NCBI GenBank assembly: GCA_001513395.1
Contig: LFTP01000263.1
Coordinates: forward strand, 1 to 6,159
Reading direction: 5' to 3'
Source: Clostridia bacterium DTU080
Lineage (GTDB): Bacteria > Bacillota > Limnochordia > DTU080
Length of the DNA stretch: 6,159 nt
Position numbers and translations under genes: made by a program. The notes below the pieces were generated by a model. That model was not told the origin of the DNA. It was given only the letters and a program-made list of their open reading frames with translations, and ran no database searches. Below, in pieces: positions 1 to 4,783 of the stretch. Position 1 is the first letter of the stretch, and each line of letters opens with the position of its first letter.

Positions 1-27
1 CTATGGAAGTGGCGATCGTGGCTGTAA

Positions 28-291
28 TCATTCCGGGGACTGCTTTTGCTTGTAGGGCATGGTGTCCGTGCGTGGCGCACCTTCTCTGATGGGAAGGCCT
101 CGGAGGTTGAACTGCGCCGTCTCCTTCAGCAGGTCATCCAGAAGCTTTACCTGCTCCTCTTTCAGACGGATGATGCGCAGTACCTTTTCTCGTATCTGTT
201 CGGCTCTGGCTTGAAACAGCAGCTCGCTGTAGTCGTGACGCAACAACAATCGCTCAAGCAATAGCAGCTTTTCGGTCAAGTGATCATGCAC
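28..291 (-). CDS. Small leucine-rich coiled-coil protein, unknown function
   Basis: I do not recognise the family. The 87-residue product has two parts. Residues 1 to about 57 are rich in Leu, Glu, Arg and Lys with heptad-like spacing, as in an amphipathic helical hairpin or coiled coil. The last 25 or so residues are polar, with Pro, Gly, Lys and Gln, and are probably disordered. There is no signal peptide or membrane segment, so it is probably cytoplasmic. The frame opens at a GTG at 300, but that codon lies inside the Shine-Dalgarno sequence. I chose the GTG at 291, which has GGAGGTGA in front of it with 8 bases between GGAGG and the start. The gene begins 21 bases after the stop of the upstream small gene on the same strand, so the two are probably cotranscribed. 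That this is a real gene is fairly safe, given the strong ribosome site; its function is unknown. An adaptor or protein-binding role would fit a coiled coil but is a guess. Confidence 0.65.
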   Translation of the reverse strand: MHDHLTEKLLLLERLLLRHDYSELLFQARAEQIREKVLRIIRLKEEQVKLLDDLLKETAQFNLRGLPIREGAPRTDTMPYKQKQSPE

Positions 292-296
292 ATCGG

Positions 297-304
297 TCAC
301 CTCC
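297..304 (-). promoter_or_regulatory. Ribosome binding site deciding the start at 291
   Basis: On the minus strand the sequence reads GGAGGTGA, close to the full anti-16S consensus. Its GGAGG ends 8 bases before the GTG at 291. It overlaps the more distal GTG at 300, which rules that codon out as the likely start. Confidence 0.7.
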
Positions 305-312
305 CATATGGA

Positions 313-633
313 TTACAGAGTCAGCAAGTACTCGCTCATCCAGCGTGAACGTGGTGCGACGGCCATATCGTATACGCTTCTGATCATGAAATGGATGCGC
401 AGGAATTCAGGAAACCAGTGAACGGCGATCACTTCCCCGTCGGCGATATGCAGGGCATGCCCGACGTCGCTCAACAGGAAGATATGGATTTGGCCGTGAT
501 CACTGCGCCGTTTCAATTCTTGCAGGAGTTCCGGGCTGGTCTGGTGATGAGCATAGGCCAAGTGGTAGAATCCACCGGGCCCGATCTTTTTCATGTTTTC
601 GAGAACCCAGACTCTACGGATAGCAGCCTGCAT
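313..633 (-). CDS. Histidine-rich small protein, unknown function
   Basis: I do not recognise the family. The 106-residue product carries about nine histidines (including H23, H28-H29, H46, H59, H62, H72 and H81) and alternating hydrophobic stretches, for example IHIFLL near 45-50 and EVIAVHWF near 67-74. These suggest a compact alpha/beta fold. No signal peptide or clear transmembrane segment is seen. The ATG at 633 follows GGAGGG by 7 bases, so the start is well supported. An in-frame ATG at codon 14 is possible but has no comparable ribosome site. The coiled-coil gene follows 21 bases downstream, so this is the first gene of a two-gene operon. It starts downstream of the terminator at 708-747 and therefore needs its own promoter in roughly 634-700, where I found no strong -35/-10 pair. 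The histidines could bind metal, but no defined motif is visible. Confidence 0.65.
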   Translation of the reverse strand: MQAAIRRVWVLENMKKIGPGGFYHLAYAHHQTSPELLQELKRRSDHGQIHIFLLSDVGHALHIADGEVIAVHWFPEFLRIHFMIRSVYDMAVAPRSRWMSEYLLTL

Positions 634-700
634 TTTTCTTCCCTCCGCTCTAAGATATGAGCGAGGACAGGCTTGGGTGTCGGATCAGCAACAGAAACGT

Positions 701-747
701 AAAAAAAGGACGCAACGCCGCGCCTGTAAAGGCGCAGCGTTGCGTCC
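701..747 (-). terminator. Strong rho-independent terminator of the sugar isomerase gene
   Basis: The arms at 708-724 and 731-747 form a 17-bp stem with a 6-base loop (725-730). On the minus strand it is followed at once by seven U (the A run at 701-707). Positions 719 and 736 are C and A on the plus strand, a mismatch, but G and U on the minus strand, a wobble pair. The stem is therefore continuous only in the minus-strand RNA. This agrees with the U tract and with the stop codon of the isomerase gene at 780, about 33 bases upstream. Confidence 0.93.
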
Positions 748-779
748 TATGATCCGCCGATCACAAATGTACGAGATGG

Positions 780-1772
780 CTAGACATCCCGCATCCCGGA
801 TTCAAAGCCGATGGTAGAGGGCGGGAAGTCGATCTCACGCAGGAATTGCACCGCCTCAGCGGCACCGTGTTCACGATCCATACCGCTGTCTTCCCACTCC
901 ACGGAGAGCGGACCGTCGTAACCGATCTGATTCAGGGCCCGGATGATCTCCTCGAAGTTGACCTCGCCTCGACCCGGTGACCGGAAATCCCAACCACGTC
1001 GCGGATCGCCGAACGGCAAGTGCGATGCCAGGACTCCGGCTCGTCCGTCGAAGTTGGTGACGGCGTCTTTGGCATGGACATGGAAGATACGATCGGGGAA
1101 TTCACGGATGAACTGTACAGGGTCGACCATCTGCCAGAGCAGATGGCTGGGATCGAAATTGAACCCGAATGCCGGATGATGGCCAATGGCTTCCAGAGCC
1201 ATATGCGTTGAGTAGATATCAAAGGCTATTTCGGTGGGATGAACTTCCAGAGCGAATTTGACGCCGTTTTCTTGGAAGACATCTAGGATGGGACCCCACC
1301 GTTCGGCAAAAAGGTCATACCCCTTCTTGACGTCGTCGGGATCCAGCGGAGGAAACGGATAGACGAGATGCCAGATTGATGAACCGGTGAAACCGTTGAC
1401 GATGGAGACGCCCATATTGCGGGCCGCCACGGCGGTGCGTTTCATCTCCGCGATGGCCCACTCGGATTTCTCTTCTGGCTTACCCTTGAGCTCCTCGGGT
1501 ACCCAGTCATCCGAACGATGATCGTTGGGATCCAGTACCATCTGGCCTACCAAATGGTTGCTGATGGCCCATACATTAAGCCCGTATCTGGCCAAAAGAG
1601 CCTTGCGCTCCTCGCAGTACTGGGTGCCCTCCGCGCCTTTGGCTACATCGAAGTGTCCACCCCAACAAGCCAGTTCGAGCCCGTCATAGCCCCAGCCTGA
1701 CGCCTTTTGTGCCAGAGTCTCCAAAGGAAGATCCGTCCATTGACCAGTGACGAGTGTGATCGGTCGTCCCAC
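780..1772 (-). CDS. Sugar phosphate isomerase/epimerase, xylose-isomerase-like TIM barrel
   Basis: The 330-residue protein belongs to the xylose-isomerase-like TIM-barrel superfamily (AP_endonuc_2 fold). These enzymes use a divalent metal to interconvert ketoses, aldoses or inosose-type substrates in the cytoplasm. Visible landmarks are GYDGLEL at 28-34 (first strand region), WAISNHLVGQ at 68-77, VNGFTG at 125-130, LEVHPTE at 175-181, FNFDPSH at 204-210, HVHAKD at 231-236, FRSPGRGEV at 263-271 and LSVEWED at 289-295. The expected metal ligands are E176, D207, H233 and E292, all present. The length is slightly above the 260-300 usual for the superfamily. The start is GTG, with GGAGGG 8 bases upstream. 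It stands alone, divergent from the iron-sulfur gene, with its own terminator. The substrate cannot be told from sequence, and no sugar kinase, dehydrogenase or transporter lies beside it to help. Family confidence is high; specificity is unknown. Confidence 0.93.
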   Translation of the reverse strand: MGRPITLVTGQWTDLPLETLAQKASGWGYDGLELACWGGHFDVAKGAEGTQYCEERKALLARYGLNVWAISNHLVGQMVLDPNDHRSDDWVPEELKGKPEEKSEWAIAEMKRTAVAARNMGVSIVNGFTGSSIWHLVYPFPPLDPDDVKKGYDLFAERWGPILDVFQENGVKFALEVHPTEIAFDIYSTHMALEAIGHHPAFGFNFDPSHLLWQMVDPVQFIREFPDRIFHVHAKDAVTNFDGRAGVLASHLPFGDPRRGWDFRSPGRGEVNFEEIIRALNQIGYDGPLSVEWEDSGMDREHGAAEAVQFLREIDFPPSTIGFESGMRDV

Positions 1773-1853
1773 GAGAAGTTCCCTCCAATTCTATTTCTAT
1801 GTGCTTGATGTCTCATTGTTAGCGATTCCCTATCCAGTCGCACTTCCCTTCAC

Positions 1854-1869
1854 ACTAAGTTAACGAAGT
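1854..1869. repeat. Imperfect 16-bp palindrome, possible operator
   Basis: The sequence ACTAAGTTAACGAAGT has six of eight base pairs symmetric around a GTTAAC core. It sits just upstream of the candidate promoter of the HesB-like gene and in the upstream region of the divergent isomerase. Operators of helix-turn-helix regulators often look like this, but so short a palindrome can arise by chance. Confidence 0.2.
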
Positions 1870-1871
1870 AG

Positions 1872-1903
1872 TTGCGCGTTGCCTATCAGGATTGTGGTAT
1901 CAT
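1872..1903 (+). promoter_or_regulatory. Candidate extended -10 promoter for the HesB-like gene
   Basis: TGGTATCAT at 1895-1903 matches an extended -10 (TG-N-TATAAT, with five of six hexamer bases). The best -35-like hexamer is TTGCGC at 1872, which is 20 bases from TATCAT and so not ideally spaced. The predicted transcript would start near 1910 and have a leader of only about 15 bases, containing the AAGGAG ribosome site at 1916-1921. Confidence 0.4.
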
Positions 1904-1924
1904 AGGGTCAGCGGCAAGGAGAGG

Positions 1925-2269
1925 ATGGGTGCATTGGTTACAATCACTGAAAAGGCATGCCAGCGTCTCAAGGAAGAACTGGAAAAAGCAGGCTACACGG
2001 GCGTTCGGCTGTATGTTCAGCCAGGTTGCGGTGGTCTCAGTTACGGAATGGCTCTCGACAATGAACCCCAGGATGACGACGTAGTTGTAGAGTTCCCTGG
2101 GTTTAAGATGTATATCGATCCGTTGAGCGGACGCTATCTCAAAGGAGCCGAGGTTGGTTACGACGAGTCGCCTGCGGGTGGCGGTTTCACCATCGACAAT
2201 CCTAATGAATTGCCGCAAATGGGTTGCGCCGGTTGCCCCAGCCGTTGTGGTCAAGAAGACGATGAATGA
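1925..2269 (+). CDS. HesB/IscA-like A-type iron-sulfur protein with atypical C-terminal cysteines
   Basis: A-type proteins bind an Fe-S cluster or iron and pass it to apo-proteins in the cytoplasm. This 114-residue protein has the family layout: ITEKAC near 7-12, VQPGCGGLSYGM at 31-42 with the first conserved cysteine C35, IDPLSGRYLKGAEVGY at 64-79, and GGFTIDNPN at 86-94. The usual C-terminal CGC pair is absent. Instead the tail has C101, C104 and C108, a CxxCxxxC arrangement, followed by an acidic end. It is therefore a divergent family member and I give no isc, suf or erp name. The ATG at 1925 follows AAGGAG by only 3 bases; a TTG three codons later is a possible alternative start. No other Fe-S assembly genes are adjacent. 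It is a single-gene transcription unit with its own promoter candidate and terminator. Family assignment is strong; the exact role (carrier, iron donor or a different scaffold) is open. Confidence 0.88.
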   Translation: MGALVTITEKACQRLKEELEKAGYTGVRLYVQPGCGGLSYGMALDNEPQDDDVVVEFPGFKMYIDPLSGRYLKGAEVGYDESPAGGGFTIDNPNELPQMGCAGCPSRCGQEDDE

Positions 2270-2290
2270 CGGATCCAAGCCATGACTGAA

Positions 2291-2319
2291 GGGGTGCCCA
2301 GATCGGGTACCCCTTTTTT
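2291..2319 (+). terminator. Rho-independent terminator of the HesB-like gene
   Basis: GGGGTGCCC (2291-2299) and GGGTACCCC (2305-2313) form a 9-bp stem with a 5-base loop and are followed by TTTTTT at 2314-2319. One pair is G-U in the plus-strand RNA but would be an A-C mismatch in the minus-strand RNA, and there is no U run on the minus side. It therefore acts on the plus-strand gene that ends at 2269. It lies two bases from the stop codon of the convergent amidase gene. Confidence 0.92.
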
Positions 2320-2321
2320 CA

Positions 2322-2936
2322 TCAGCTTTTGCGTCTTTGGTCACAGGGCTCCAGCACTTGCCAGTTGGGCAAGGCAGTAGGTCGAAGCGGACGATTGGGC
2401 AGGCGTACACCTGAAATGGCCTGAGCCGGGCGGCGAAAGCGCAGACGCCAGTGTGCGTTTCTTATCGGGTTCAACGGGCTCAGAGTGCGGTAAGTCACTC
2501 GGGGGACGCCGTTGACGATACTGGTAACGATGGCACTGTGGTCAAAGAATCCATCTCCGTCCCAGTCATAAAAGACAAGATCCCCTCGGCGCAAGTTTCG
2601 GGCCAATCGAGGGCTGGTCAGCAGATCCAGTGCCCCTCCGTAGTTTACGGTCAGATAAAGGAACAGTAACGATGGCAGTGACCAGGTGCATGACCACCAA
2701 TCATCGTTGTTTTGATCAAAACGGTCATTTCCCAAGCGCCGATACCACCATTCGGTGTCATAGCCAACGGCCCGGTAGTCCATACTCCAGCCACCGGCAT
2801 ACAGGCATTGTGACGTGAAGTTGGTACAGTCGCCTCCTCCTCCCATCGTATCCATATTGGCATAATCCGGATTGGGATTGAACACGTGCCTCAGGGCGTA
2901 GCGAACGGCCGCGGCTCGGTCATAGGTCACTCGCAT
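2322..2936 (-). CDS. Putative amidase, Amidase_6-like domain protein
   Basis: The 204-residue protein resembles the putative amidase domain (Pfam Amidase_6), a papain-like, cysteine-dependent fold common in Firmicutes. It opens with the typical YDRAAAVRYALRHVFNPNPDY (residues 5-25). Then come DCTNFTSQCLYAGG at 36-49 with the likely nucleophile C37, the Trp/Tyr-rich segment around 63-85 (TEWWY, WWSCTWS), RRGDLVFYDWDGDG at 116-129, and DHSAIVT at 132-138 with the likely catalytic H133. No signal peptide is present, so as written it stays in the cytoplasm unless exported another way. Residues from about 165 to 204 form an Arg/Pro-rich tail beyond the domain. The ATG at 2936 follows AGGTGATC, an exact match to the 16S tail, with 7 bases between AGG and the start. 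It is divergent from the small membrane protein gene. The bond it cleaves is unknown: cell-wall peptide, another amide, or none. Confidence 0.82.
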   Translation of the reverse strand: MRVTYDRAAAVRYALRHVFNPNPDYANMDTMGGGGDCTNFTSQCLYAGGWSMDYRAVGYDTEWWYRRLGNDRFDQNNDDWWSCTWSLPSLLFLYLTVNYGGALDLLTSPRLARNLRRGDLVFYDWDGDGFFDHSAIVTSIVNGVPRVTYRTLSPLNPIRNAHWRLRFRRPAQAISGVRLPNRPLRPTALPNWQVLEPCDQRRKS

Positions 2937-3014
2937 GCGATCACCTTCCGGATGTCATGTATTAGCAAGTTATGAGTGGTGGATCACGAAGTGGGACGCA
3001 TCATAGGATGAATA
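2937..3014. other. Short divergent intergenic region, no clear promoter
   Basis: These 78 bases separate the divergently oriented amidase and membrane protein genes and should hold two promoters. On the minus strand TGCTAATAC (about 2960-2969) weakly resembles an extended -10. On the plus strand I found no credible -35/-10 pair. Confidence 0.3.
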
Positions 3015-3293
3015 GTGGCGGTTCATGCCTTTTTGGGCGAGGTGATCGGTTTGGTGCTCATCACCATGGGTGCGATTTTTCTCTTGGTCGGTGTCTTGAT
3101 CTCCCTGACCGGGATAGGAGTCGTGGTCGGCATTCCTTTGGCCGTCACCGGGATTATCCTGGGGCTACTGGGGTTGGCGGGGGCTGCCATTGCGGTTGTT
3201 TGGGCTTTGATCAAGTTAGTGCTTCTGCTTTTGTTCTCACCGCTTATCCTTTTGTTCTGGCTCCTACGGCTGCTGTGGCATCTGGTCGCCTAG
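3015..3293 (+). CDS. Small multi-pass membrane protein, unknown function
   Basis: The 92-residue product is almost wholly hydrophobic and probably spans the membrane three times, at roughly residues 10-33, 36-62 and 64-90. The first two segments are rich in Gly, Ile, Leu and Val; the third is Leu/Trp-rich (LLLLFSPLILLFWLLRLLW region). The only clear charges are E9, K67 and R85. I do not recognise a family; small glycine-rich membrane proteins of this kind are common and mostly uncharacterised. The start is uncertain. The GTG at 3015 has a modest AGGA six bases upstream. A stronger ribosome site, GAGGTGATC at 3039-3047, lies inside the frame and would serve a TTG at 3051 or GTG at 3054, giving an 80- or 79-residue protein that begins at the first membrane helix. 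It converges on the CBS-ACT gene, with a perfect hairpin between them. Confidence 0.6.
   Translation: MAVHAFLGEVIGLVLITMGAIFLLVGVLISLTGIGVVVGIPLAVTGIILGLLGLAGAAIAVVWALIKLVLLLLFSPLILLFWLLRLLWHLVA
3039..3047 (+). promoter_or_regulatory. Internal Shine-Dalgarno-like site, possible true start signal
   Basis: GAGGTGATC is an exact complement to part of the 16S 3' tail. In-frame TTG (3051) and GTG (3054) codons lie 8 and 11 bases after its GAGG. It encodes residues 9-11 of the longer reading, so it may be either chance or the real ribosome site of the membrane protein gene. Confidence 0.35.
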
Positions 3294-3310
3294 ACACCGG
3301 TAACAAGTAG

Positions 3311-3340
3311 ACGAAGAAGGCGTAGGCGCGCCTTCTTCGT
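3311..3340. terminator. Bidirectional hairpin between convergent genes
   Basis: ACGAAGAAGGCG (3311-3322) and CGCCTTCTTCGT (3329-3340) are a perfect 12-bp inverted repeat with a 6-base loop. It lies 17 bases after the stop of the plus-strand membrane protein gene and 24 bases after the stop of the minus-strand CBS-ACT gene. Neither side carries a U run of the classical kind, so it is either a U-poor bidirectional terminator or a 3'-end stabilising hairpin. Confidence 0.65.
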
Positions 3341-3364
3341 TGGCAGCTGTGATTCAAACGTTGA

Positions 3365-4030
3365 TCACTTCACCTGGCTTCCTCCGAAGCCTTGGTGAAC
3401 GACACTGAACCCCACGGCCTCTAGCGCTTCGATCAGCCGCTCCGTATCTTTGGTATCCACCTTCAATACTACAAATGAATGTACGTTATCTTCGTCCTCT
3501 TCATCGTCGAACGCGGCGATAGCCAGAATATTGATGCCCAAATCACTGACGACCCGGGTCATCTTGGCCAGAACACCGATCTCATTGACCACCCGCAAGG
3601 TTATGCGGGCACCGGGTTTTGGAGCATGCATCAAATCAACGAAGGCATCAAAAAGGTCGCGTTCTGTGACAATGCCGATCACCTTGTCGTTCTCGACAAC
3701 AGGTAGTCCGCTGATATGAAGGTCGCGCATTAAGAGTGCGGCCTCTTCAACCGTGGCGTCCGGTCCTATGGTGACCGGATCAGTGGTCATAACGTCCTTG
3801 ACTCGCATTTTGGCCAACAACGCGTTTTGTTCCCAAATCGACAGCGTCGTCGCCGCTGACGGGGAGATACGCATCAGATCGAGCTCGGTGACTATTCCCA
3901 CGAGCCGGTCGCCTCTCGTCACAAGCAGGCGACCGAAATTGCCTTTTTGCATGGCCTCCATGGCTTCATGGACCGTCGTCTCCTCGGTTACGGTGACGGG
4001 GTTAGGTGTCATCACAGCTCTGACTAGCAT
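3365..4030 (-). CDS. CBS-pair plus ACT domain protein (AcuB-like), last gene of the liv operon
   Basis: The 221-residue protein has two CBS domains (about 1-53 and 76-131) and a C-terminal ACT domain (about 141-212). Paired CBS domains usually bind adenine nucleotides, and ACT domains usually bind amino acids, so it is probably a cytoplasmic sensor. Landmarks are VMTPNPVTV at 6-14, GRLLVTRGDRLVGIVTELDL at 33-52, VMTTDPVTI at 80-88, HISGLPVVENDKVIGIVTERDL at 105-126, and ITLRVVNEIGVLAKMTRVVSDLGINI across 143-168. An acidic insertion (DDEEDED at 175-181) lies within the ACT part. The frame is open to a GTG at 4069, but I chose the ATG at 4030. It has AAGGTGAGG in front, and MLVRAVMT is how CBS proteins of this type usually begin. 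It resembles AcuB of acetoin metabolism, but there are no acuA or acuC neighbours, so I withhold that name. It follows livF by 42 bases and is probably cotranscribed. Confidence 0.9.
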   Translation of the reverse strand: MLVRAVMTPNPVTVTEETTVHEAMEAMQKGNFGRLLVTRGDRLVGIVTELDLMRISPSAATTLSIWEQNALLAKMRVKDVMTTDPVTIGPDATVEEAALLMRDLHISGLPVVENDKVIGIVTERDLFDAFVDLMHAPKPGARITLRVVNEIGVLAKMTRVVSDLGINILAIAAFDDEEDEDNVHSFVVLKVDTKDTERLIEALEAVGFSVVHQGFGGSQVK

Positions 4031-4033
4031 CGG

Positions 4034-4042
4034 CCTCACCTT
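4034..4042 (-). promoter_or_regulatory. Ribosome binding site deciding the start at 4030
   Basis: AAGGTGAGG on the minus strand has 8 bases between its AAGG and the ATG at 4030. The upstream GTG at 4069 has only a weak GGGCGG-like sequence before it, so the internal ATG is preferred. Confidence 0.6.
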
Positions 4043-4072
4043 CCCTTTGCGCTTAACAGTCTTACTCACAGA

Positions 4073-4783
4073 CTAACCGCCCAAATAGGCCTGCTTCACC
4101 TCGTCCATGGTCGCTACTTCGCGTGCCGTGCCCGACAACACTACTCTTCCGGTCTCCAGCACGTAGGCCCGGTCAGCGATGGAAAGCGCCATGCGCGCAT
4201 TCTGTTCCACCAGCAGAACGGTGGTTCCCGAGGCGTTGATCTCTTGAATGATTCTAAAGATCTCTTTGACCAACAACGGTGCCAGGCCCATACTGGGTTC
4301 ATCTAGAAGCAACAGAGTAGGTGATGACATGAGAGCGCGCCCAATGGCCAACATCTGTTGTTCGCCGCCGCTCAACGTGCCGGCCAACTGATGGCGCCGT
4401 TCTTCAAGACGAGGAAACAGCTCATAGACCCTTTTTATGTCGCGATTCACTCCGTCTCGGTCTTTGTAGCGCAGATAGGCGCCTAACTGTAGGTTTGTCT
4501 CGACTGACAGGTTGGCAAAAACACGGCGCCCTTCAGGGACTTGAACGATGCCGGCGGCGACGATTTTGTGCGGCGGAAGATTGCTGACGTCAGTGTCTTG
4601 AAAACAGATACTCCCGCTGCGAGCGCGCACCAGTCCGGAAATGCAATTCAGCGTACTGCTCTTCCCCGCTCCGTTGGCGCCGATCAAGGTGACAATCTCT
4701 CCTTGGTTGACTTCTATGGAGAGATCCTTGAGAGCATGTATGCCCCCACCGTAATATACGTTGATCCCTTGGACCTTTAGCAC
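4073..4783 (-). CDS. livF: Branched-chain amino acid ABC transporter ATP-binding protein LivF
   Basis: This is the second ATPase of the LIV-type importer; together with LivG it drives uptake of Leu/Ile/Val or related amino acids at the inner face of the membrane. The 236 residues match the usual LivF length. Visible motifs are Walker A GANGAGKS at 35-42, the Q-loop at Q81 followed by VPEGRRVF (characteristic of LivF), the signature LSGGEQQ at 137-143, Walker B LLLLDEP at 157-163 and D-loop SMGLAP at 164-169. The switch position reads VEQNA (Q194) rather than histidine, which is normal for LivF. The start is GTG; its G shares a base with the livG stop codon (TAGTG), and GGGGAGG lies 10 bases upstream within livG, so translation is probably coupled. 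Related urea or amide importers use similar ATPases (UrtE, AmiF-like), so the substrate is inferred, not shown. Confidence 0.95.
   Translation of the reverse strand: MLKVQGINVYYGGGIHALKDLSIEVNQGEIVTLIGANGAGKSSTLNCISGLVRARSGSICFQDTDVSNLPPHKIVAAGIVQVPEGRRVFANLSVETNLQLGAYLRYKDRDGVNRDIKRVYELFPRLEERRHQLAGTLSGGEQQMLAIGRALMSSPTLLLLDEPSMGLAPLLVKEIFRIIQEINASGTTVLLVEQNARMALSIADRAYVLETGRVVLSGTAREVATMDEVKQAYLGG

Larger units (their letters stand above)
1773..1924. promoter_or_regulatory. Divergent intergenic region between isomerase and HesB-like gene
   Basis: This stretch must carry promoters for both flanking genes. The plus side has a candidate extended -10, listed separately. On the minus side, upstream of the isomerase, I see AT-rich hexamers such as TAGAAA and TAGAAT (in about 1789-1800) close to the ribosome site, but no matching -35, so I do not place that promoter. 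An imperfect palindrome at 1854-1869 lies between the two genes. Confidence 0.5.

Noticed and set aside
1..27. A possible plus-strand ATG at position 3
   Set aside because: The frame ends after about 28 codons, is antisense to the coiled-coil gene, and has no visible ribosome site.
634..700. Promoter for the two-gene operon on the minus strand
   Set aside because: TATCTT near 651-657 is a weak -10 and no -35 lies 16-18 bases upstream. A promoter must exist here or by read-through, but I cannot place it.
1886..2410. A 174-codon open frame on the minus strand across the HesB-like gene
   Set aside because: It is antisense to a gene with clear family motifs and runs through its terminator into the amidase gene. 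No ribosome site or recognisable domain supports it.
2972..3310. A 112-codon plus-strand frame rich in Gly, His and Arg
   Set aside because: It overlaps the hydrophobic membrane protein in another frame. The Gly/Arg/His composition is what a shifted reading of Gly/Val/Leu codons gives.
4202..4206. Glutamine instead of histidine at the LivF switch position
   Set aside because: VEQN is normal in LivF proteins, so it is not a defect.
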